A stretch of 64,000 bases of DNA from Streptantibioticus cattleyicolor NRRL 8057 = DSM 46488 (lineage in GTDB: Bacteria; Actinomycetota; Actinomycetes; Streptomycetales; Streptomycetaceae), in contig NC_017586.1 of NCBI RefSeq assembly GCF_000240165.1, positions 5,283,228-5,347,227 on the forward strand. Direction: 5' to 3'. The notes beneath the pieces are model-generated. The model saw nothing but the letters and a program-made list of their open reading frames with translations. It was not told where the DNA came from and did not search any database. Shown here piece by piece: positions 59,722-64,000 of this stretch (its first letter is position 1; the number at the start of each line of letters is the position of its first letter). A program made the translations under genes and the position numbers.

Positions 59722-61114
59722 GGCCGCCCGGGACAAGGGGTTCGAGCTGGGCCGGCTGCTGGCCGAGCGGGGCGCGGAACGGTACGAGCTGCACAGCAGA
59801 CACCTCAACCACCAGCTGCCGCGCATGCTGCACACCATCGGCTTCGACAAGGTCTACGAGCGGGCCGAGGGCGCCTACTTCTGGGACGCCGACGGCAACG
59901 ACTACCTCGACATGCTGGCCGGCTTCGGGGTGATGGGCCTGGGCCGCCACCACCCGGTGGTCCGCAAGGCGCTGCACGACGTGCTCGACGCCGGGCTGGC
60001 CGACCTGACCCGGTTCGACTGCCCGCCGCTGCCGGGGCTGCTCGCCGAGAAGCTGCTGTCCTACGCGCCCCACCTGGACCGGGTGTTCTTCGGCAACAGC
60101 GGCACCGAGGCGGTGGAGACGGCGCTGAAGTTCGCCCGCTTCGCCACCGGCCGGCCCAGGGTGCTGTACTGCGTCCACGCCTTCCACGGGCTGACCACCG
60201 GCTCGCTCTCGGTCAACGGCGAGAACGGCTTCCGGGACGGCTTCGCCCCGCTGCTGCCGGACACCGCGATCGAGCTGGGCGATCTGGCCGCGCTGGAGCG
60301 GGAGTTGAAGCGCGGTGACGTGGCGGCGCTGATCGTGGAGCCGATCCAGGGCAAGGGGGTGCACCCGACCCCGCCGGGGTTCCTGCGCGCCGCCCAGGAA
60401 CTGCTGCACAAGCACAAGGCGCTGCTCATCGCCGACGAGGTGCAGACCGGCGTCGGCCGCACCGGTGACTTCTTCGCCTACCAGCACGAGACCGGCGTCG
60501 AACCCGACCTGGTGTGCGTGGCCAAGGCGCTCTCCGGCGGCTACGTACCGGTCGGCGCCACCCTCGGCAAGGACTGGATCTTCAAGAAGGTCTACTCCTC
60601 GATGGACCGGGTGCTGGTGCACTCGGCGAGCTTCGGCGCCAACGCCCAGGCGATGGCGGCGGGGCTGGCCACCCTCGCGGTGATGGACGACGAGAAGGTG
60701 GTGAAGAACGCCCGCCGCACCGGCGACCTGCTGCGCGGCCGGCTCGCCGCCCTGGTGGACCGCTACGAGCTGCTGCACGACGTGCGCGGCCGGGGCCTGA
60801 TGATCGGCATCGAGTTCGGCCGCCCCCGGTCGCTGAAGCTGCGCAGCGGCTGGACGATGCTCCAGGCGGCCCGCAAGGGGCTCTTCGCGCAGATGGTGGT
60901 GGTGCCGCTGTTCCAGCGGCACCGCATCCTCACCCAGGTCTCCGGCGACCACCTGGAGGTCATCAAGCTCATCCCGCCGCTGACCATCGGCGAGAAGGAG
61001 GTCGACCGGTTCGTGGCCGCCTTCACCGACGTCATGGACGACGCCCACAAGGGCAGCGGACTGATGTGGGACTTCGGCCGCACCCTGATCAAGCAGGCGG
61101 TCGCCAACCGCTGA
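59708..61114 (+). CDS. hpnO: Class III aminotransferase HpnO (aminobacteriohopanetriol synthesis)
   Basis: HpnO-type enzymes aminate the C35 ribosyl-derived side chain to give aminobacteriohopanetriol. The 468-residue protein is a class III PLP aminotransferase with [55 protein letters not shown] and the catalytic lysine in [20 protein letters not shown]. It ends the hopanoid operon, overlapping dxs by 14 bp with GAGGAAG as its ribosome site. Distant alternatives such as ornithine-type aminotransferases are less likely given the cluster. Confidence 0.92.
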   Translation: MADVEAARDKGFELGRLLAERGAERYELHSRHLNHQLPRMLHTIGFDKVYERAEGAYFWDADGNDYLDMLAGFGVMGLGRHHPVVRKALHDVLDAGLADLTRFDCPPLPGLLAEKLLSYAPHLDRVFFGNSGTEAVETALKFARFATGRPRVLYCVHAFHGLTTGSLSVNGENGFRDGFAPLLPDTAIELGDLAALERELKRGDVAALIVEPIQGKGVHPTPPGFLRAAQELLHKHKALLIADEVQTGVGRTGDFFAYQHETGVEPDLVCVAKALSGGYVPVGATLGKDWIFKKVYSSMDRVLVHSASFGANAQAMAAGLATLAVMDDEKVVKNARRTGDLLRGRLAALVDRYELLHDVRGRGLMIGIEFGRPRSLKLRSGWTMLQAARKGLFAQMVVVPLFQRHRILTQVSGDHLEVIKLIPPLTIGEKEVDRFVAAFTDVMDDAHKGSGLMWDFGRTLIKQAVANR

Positions 61115-61135
61115 ACCGGCCGTCCGGCAGGGGCG

Positions 61136-63145
61136 TCAGGACAGCCCGCGGCGGGCCAGCAACGGCTCGATCCGCGGGCTGCGTCCGGTCAGCCGCCGGA
61201 AGCACTCCATCACATCCGCGCTGCCCCCCTTGGCCAGCAGCTCCCGCCGGAAGAGCGCCCCGGTCTCCCGCAGCGGACCCGGGCGGCCGGTGAACCACTC
61301 GACGGTGTCGGCGTCCAGCACCTCGCTCCAGATGTACGCGTAGTACCCGGCGCTGTAGTCGCCGCCGAAGACATGGGCGAAGTAGGTGCTGCGGTAGCGC
61401 GGCGGGATCAGCGGCAGCGCGACCCCGGCCGCCTCCAGCGCCGCCGCCTCGAACGCCTCCGGGTCCCCGGGGTCGTCCCCCGCGCCGAGGGTGTGCCAGG
61501 CCCAGTCGAGCGCGGCGGCGGCCAGGTACTCCACGGTGGCGAACCCCTCGCCGAAGCGGCGCGACTCCTCCAGCGCGGCCACCAGGTGCCCGGGCAGCGG
61601 CTCACCGGTGAGGTGGTGGCGGGCGTACCGGGAGAGCACCTCGGGGCGCAGCATCCACACCTCGTTGACCTGCGAGGGGTATTCGACCACGTCGCGCGGG
61701 ACCCGGGTGCCGGAGAAGTACGGGTAGCGCACGTCGGAGAAGAGGCCGTGCAGCGCGTGGCCGAACTCGTGGAACAGGGTGCGCACCTCGTCCAGGGTGA
61801 GCAGCGTCGGCTCGCCGTGCGGCGGGCGGGCGATGTTGAGGTTGTTGACCACCACCGGCCGCTGGTCCAACAGCCCCGACTGCGGGACGAGTTGGTCCAT
61901 CCAGGCGCCACCGCGCTTGCCGGGGCGGGCGTAGAAGTCGGCGAGGAAGAGGCCGAGCGGGGCGCCGTTGGCCTCCGTCACCTCGAAGACCCGCACGTCG
62001 GGGTGGTAGCCGGGCAGGTCGTGGCGTTCGGTCAGCCGCACCCCGTACAGCTGCTCGGCGGCGAGGAACACCCCGTCGGCCAGGACGCGTTCCAACTCCA
62101 GGTAGGGACGCAGGGCGGCGGCGTCCACGGTGTAGCGGGCGCCGCGTACCCGCTCGGTCCAGTAGGACCAGTCCCACGGCTCCAGGGGGCGGCCGGCCGC
62201 CTCGGTGAGCGTCGCCTCCTCCCGCCGGGCGTTGGCCACCGCCGGCGGGATCAGCCGGGCCAGCAGCGAGCCGACCGCCTCGATGGTGCCCGCGGTCATC
62301 TCCGCCACCACGTAGGCGGCGTGGCTGGGGTACCCGAGCAGCGCGGCGCGCTGGGCGCGCAGCCGGGCGATACGCGGCACGATCTGCCGGTTGGACTCCC
62401 GGCCGCGGCTGACGGAGGCGGTGAAGAGGCGTTCGCGGGCGGCCGGGTCGTCGAGCTGGGCGAGTTCGCTCTGGTTGGTGAAGAGCTTCAGCCGGATCGC
62501 GTAGCGCCCAGGGTGCCCCAGCGACTCGGCGCTGAGCGCGGCGGCGGCCACCGCGTCCGGGGCGAGCCCGCGCAGTTCGTCGGCGGTGTCGAAGAGGACG
62601 GTGGCCGCGGCCGTGTCGGCGAGCAGGTTGCGTTCGAAGGTGGCCGACAGCACGGCCAGTTCCTCGTTGAGCCCCCGCAGCCGCCGCTGGCCGGCGTCGT
62701 CCAGCCGGGCCCCGGCCCGTACGAAGTCGGTGTGCACCCGCTCCAGCAGCCGCAACGAGGCGTCGTCCAGGCCGAGTTGGTGACGCTCGCGGTGGAGCGC
62801 ATCCAGCCGGGCGAAGAGCCGGCGGTCGAGCAGGACGGCGTCACGGTGGGCGGCGAGCCGCGGCCGGTACTCGGCGTCCAGCCGCTGGATCTCCTCGGTG
62901 CTGCCGGTGGCCGCGTGGTTGCCGAAGACCGCCTCCACCCGGCGCAGCAGGGCCCCGCTGCGCTCCAGGGCGACCACGGTGTTCTCGAAGCTCGGCGGGG
63001 CCGGGTCCGCGGCGATCGCCGCCACCTCCGCGAGCTGCTCGGCCATCCCCCGGTCGAACGCGGGGGCGTAGTGGGCGGCGGTCAGCTCGGCGAAGGGCGG
63101 CAGTTCGTAGGGGAGCCGGCTGCGGGTGAGAAGCGGGTTCGTCAT
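61136..63145 (-). CDS. M3-family metallopeptidase (oligopeptidase/peptidyl-dipeptidase)
   Basis: The 669-residue zinc peptidase belongs to the thimet oligopeptidase/Dcp family. The zinc motif H-E-x-x-H is in LDEVRTLFHEFGHALHGLFSD, and the third ligand region FATVEYLAAAALDW follows at the usual distance. The C-terminal HVFGGDYSAGYYAYIWSEVLDADTVEWF is a strong family mark. It has no signal peptide and should act in the cytosol, cleaving short peptides. It is convergent with hpnO, 21 bp apart, and 10 bp downstream of the tyrosine phosphatase gene, with which it is probably co-transcribed. Confidence 0.95.
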   Translation of the reverse strand: MTNPLLTRSRLPYELPPFAELTAAHYAPAFDRGMAEQLAEVAAIAADPAPPSFENTVVALERSGALLRRVEAVFGNHAATGSTEEIQRLDAEYRPRLAAHRDAVLLDRRLFARLDALHRERHQLGLDDASLRLLERVHTDFVRAGARLDDAGQRRLRGLNEELAVLSATFERNLLADTAAATVLFDTADELRGLAPDAVAAAALSAESLGHPGRYAIRLKLFTNQSELAQLDDPAARERLFTASVSRGRESNRQIVPRIARLRAQRAALLGYPSHAAYVVAEMTAGTIEAVGSLLARLIPPAVANARREEATLTEAAGRPLEPWDWSYWTERVRGARYTVDAAALRPYLELERVLADGVFLAAEQLYGVRLTERHDLPGYHPDVRVFEVTEANGAPLGLFLADFYARPGKRGGAWMDQLVPQSGLLDQRPVVVNNLNIARPPHGEPTLLTLDEVRTLFHEFGHALHGLFSDVRYPYFSGTRVPRDVVEYPSQVNEVWMLRPEVLSRYARHHLTGEPLPGHLVAALEESRRFGEGFATVEYLAAAALDWAWHTLGAGDDPGDPEAFEAAALEAAGVALPLIPPRYRSTYFAHVFGGDYSAGYYAYIWSEVLDADTVEWFTGRPGPLRETGALFRRELLAKGGSADVMECFRRLTGRSPRIEPLLARRGLS

Positions 63146-63155
63146 CCGACCGACC

Positions 63156-63980
63156 CTATGGTCGGGCGTCCTCCAGGAACAGGTCCCGCAGCCGCTCGCG
63201 GCGCTCCTCGGTCAGTCCCAGCCCCTCGGTGAGGTAGCGCTCGGTGGAGCCCCAGCGCTCGTCGATGGTGTCGAAGGCGGCGGCCAGGTATTCCGCCCGG
63301 GCCTCGAAGAGCGGGCCGAGCAACTCCATCACCTCCGGCTGGGCCAGCGGGTGGTCCGGGTTGGCGCGCCGGATCCGGTAGCGCCGGTGGGCCTCGTTGC
63401 TCAGCAGGTAGTCGGCCTCGATGACGTCCCGTTCCACCCCCAGGGCGAGGAGGATCACCGCGATCGAGGTGCCGGCCCGGTCCTTGCCGGCCGCGCAGTG
63501 CAGCAGCACCGGCACCGCCTCGTCGGCCAGCAACGCCAGCAGCCGGCCGTGCTCGGCGGTGCGGGTGAGGATCAGCGACCGGTAGGAGCGGGTCATCCGG
63601 GCCGCCGCCCGGCCCTCCCCGAGCGCCGCGCGCAGCGCCGACAGGTCGCCGTCGCGCACCACGCGCCAGAAGTCGGCGCCCTCGGCCGGGTCGTTGAGCG
63701 GCATGTTGACGTTGCGCACCCCGGGCAGCTCGACGTCCGGGCCCTCCAGCGCGATGTCGGCGGAGTTGCGGAAGTCGACGACGGTGTGCAGCCCGAGGGA
63801 GGCGAGGAAGGCCGCGTCGGACTCGGTGGCGTGGGCCAGGTGGCCGCTGCGGTACAGCCGCCCGTACCGCACCCGGCGGCCGTCCGCGGTGGCCGCCCCG
63901 CCCACGTCGCGGAAGTTGCGGACCCCGGTCAGCTCGGGCTCGGGCTGGGGCGGCACGGTCTGCGGCGTCTGCTGGGTCAC
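63156..63980 (-). CDS. Tyrosine/serine protein phosphatase (PTP, Mtb PtpB-like)
   Basis: This 274-residue phosphatase has the active-site P-loop C-x5-R in LLHCAAGKDRAGTSIAVILLALG, preceded by the N-terminal GVRNFRDVGGAATADGRRVRYGRLYRSGHLAHATESDAAFLASLG of the lipid/tyrosine dual-specificity family (PtpB type), and the late IEADYLLSNEAHRRYR. The lysine and aspartate inside the P-loop are typical of this family, whose members can also dephosphorylate phosphoinositides. GTG at 63980 has AGGAG at good spacing; a GTG six bases earlier lies inside that ribosome site. Substrate unknown. Confidence 0.9.
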   Translation of the reverse strand: MTQQTPQTVPPQPEPELTGVRNFRDVGGAATADGRRVRYGRLYRSGHLAHATESDAAFLASLGLHTVVDFRNSADIALEGPDVELPGVRNVNMPLNDPAEGADFWRVVRDGDLSALRAALGEGRAAARMTRSYRSLILTRTAEHGRLLALLADEAVPVLLHCAAGKDRAGTSIAVILLALGVERDVIEADYLLSNEAHRRYRIRRANPDHPLAQPEVMELLGPLFEARAEYLAAAFDTIDERWGSTERYLTEGLGLTEERRERLRDLFLEDARP

Positions 63981-64000
63981 CGGCACTCCTTCGACGACGG

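Overview
The window is very GC-rich, densely coded actinobacterial chromosome and is almost certainly from Streptomyces or a close relative. Signs are near-universal C/G at third codon positions, frequent GTG starts, GTGA/ATGA overlaps, F420-type enzymes, a LAETG sortase E-type anchor, PHO-box-like repeats and a complete hopanoid cluster. From memory, the right half resembles the Streptomyces coelicolor SCO6745-SCO6771 neighbourhood; this was not checked by search.

Layout. 1-5.4 kb: the 3' end of a SigB/SigF-type sigma factor, a lysine-free aminotransferase-like protein, an MBL-fold hydrolase and an efeO-efeB pair. 5.4-11 kb: a wall-anchored phosphoesterase behind a PHO-box-like site, an F420/LLM oxidoreductase, an APC permease and a methyltransferase. 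11-15.6 kb: a two-component system whose upstream membrane gene carries a one-base frameshift, then a secreted protein and a lipoprotein. 15.6-25.2 kb: a 167-bp foldback element, an aldo/keto reductase, an acyl-CoA ligase, an MFS pump with a divergent Lrp-type regulator, a LysR/SBF-transporter divergent pair, tatA, fdhD and tRNA-Leu(GAG). 25.2-32.7 kb: a six-gene acyl-CoA catabolic operon (DinB-like protein, carboxyltransferase, biotin carboxylase, acyl-CoA dehydrogenase, enoyl-CoA hydratase, TetR). 32.8-40.2 kb: TSUP and DMT transporters, a GT-C-type membrane protein, an SCO6745-like protein, an 800-bp gene-free repeat region, a second enoyl-CoA hydratase, an ATP-binding regulator and type I idi.

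40.6-47.7 kb is the most intriguing block. It is a seven-gene operon with two CDP-alcohol phosphatidyltransferases, a sugar-phosphate-type nucleotidyltransferase, a glycerol-1-phosphate dehydrogenase-like enzyme, a GT2 glycosyltransferase and a Wzm/Wzt-type ABC exporter. Together they look like a pathway that makes and exports a polyol-phosphate-containing envelope polymer or lipid. A PHO-box-like repeat lies in its promoter region, which would tie it to phosphate supply.

48.1-61.1 kb is the hopanoid operon: hpnC, hpnD, a 41-codon small ORF, hpnE, polyprenyl diphosphate synthase, squalene-hopene cyclase, hpnG, hpnH, ispG, dxs and hpnO. It combines the squalene, hopene and C35 side-chain steps with two MEP-pathway enzymes, and idi lies 8 kb upstream. 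ispG has a third-base composition unlike its neighbours. The window ends with an M3 metallopeptidase and a tyrosine phosphatase on the minus strand.
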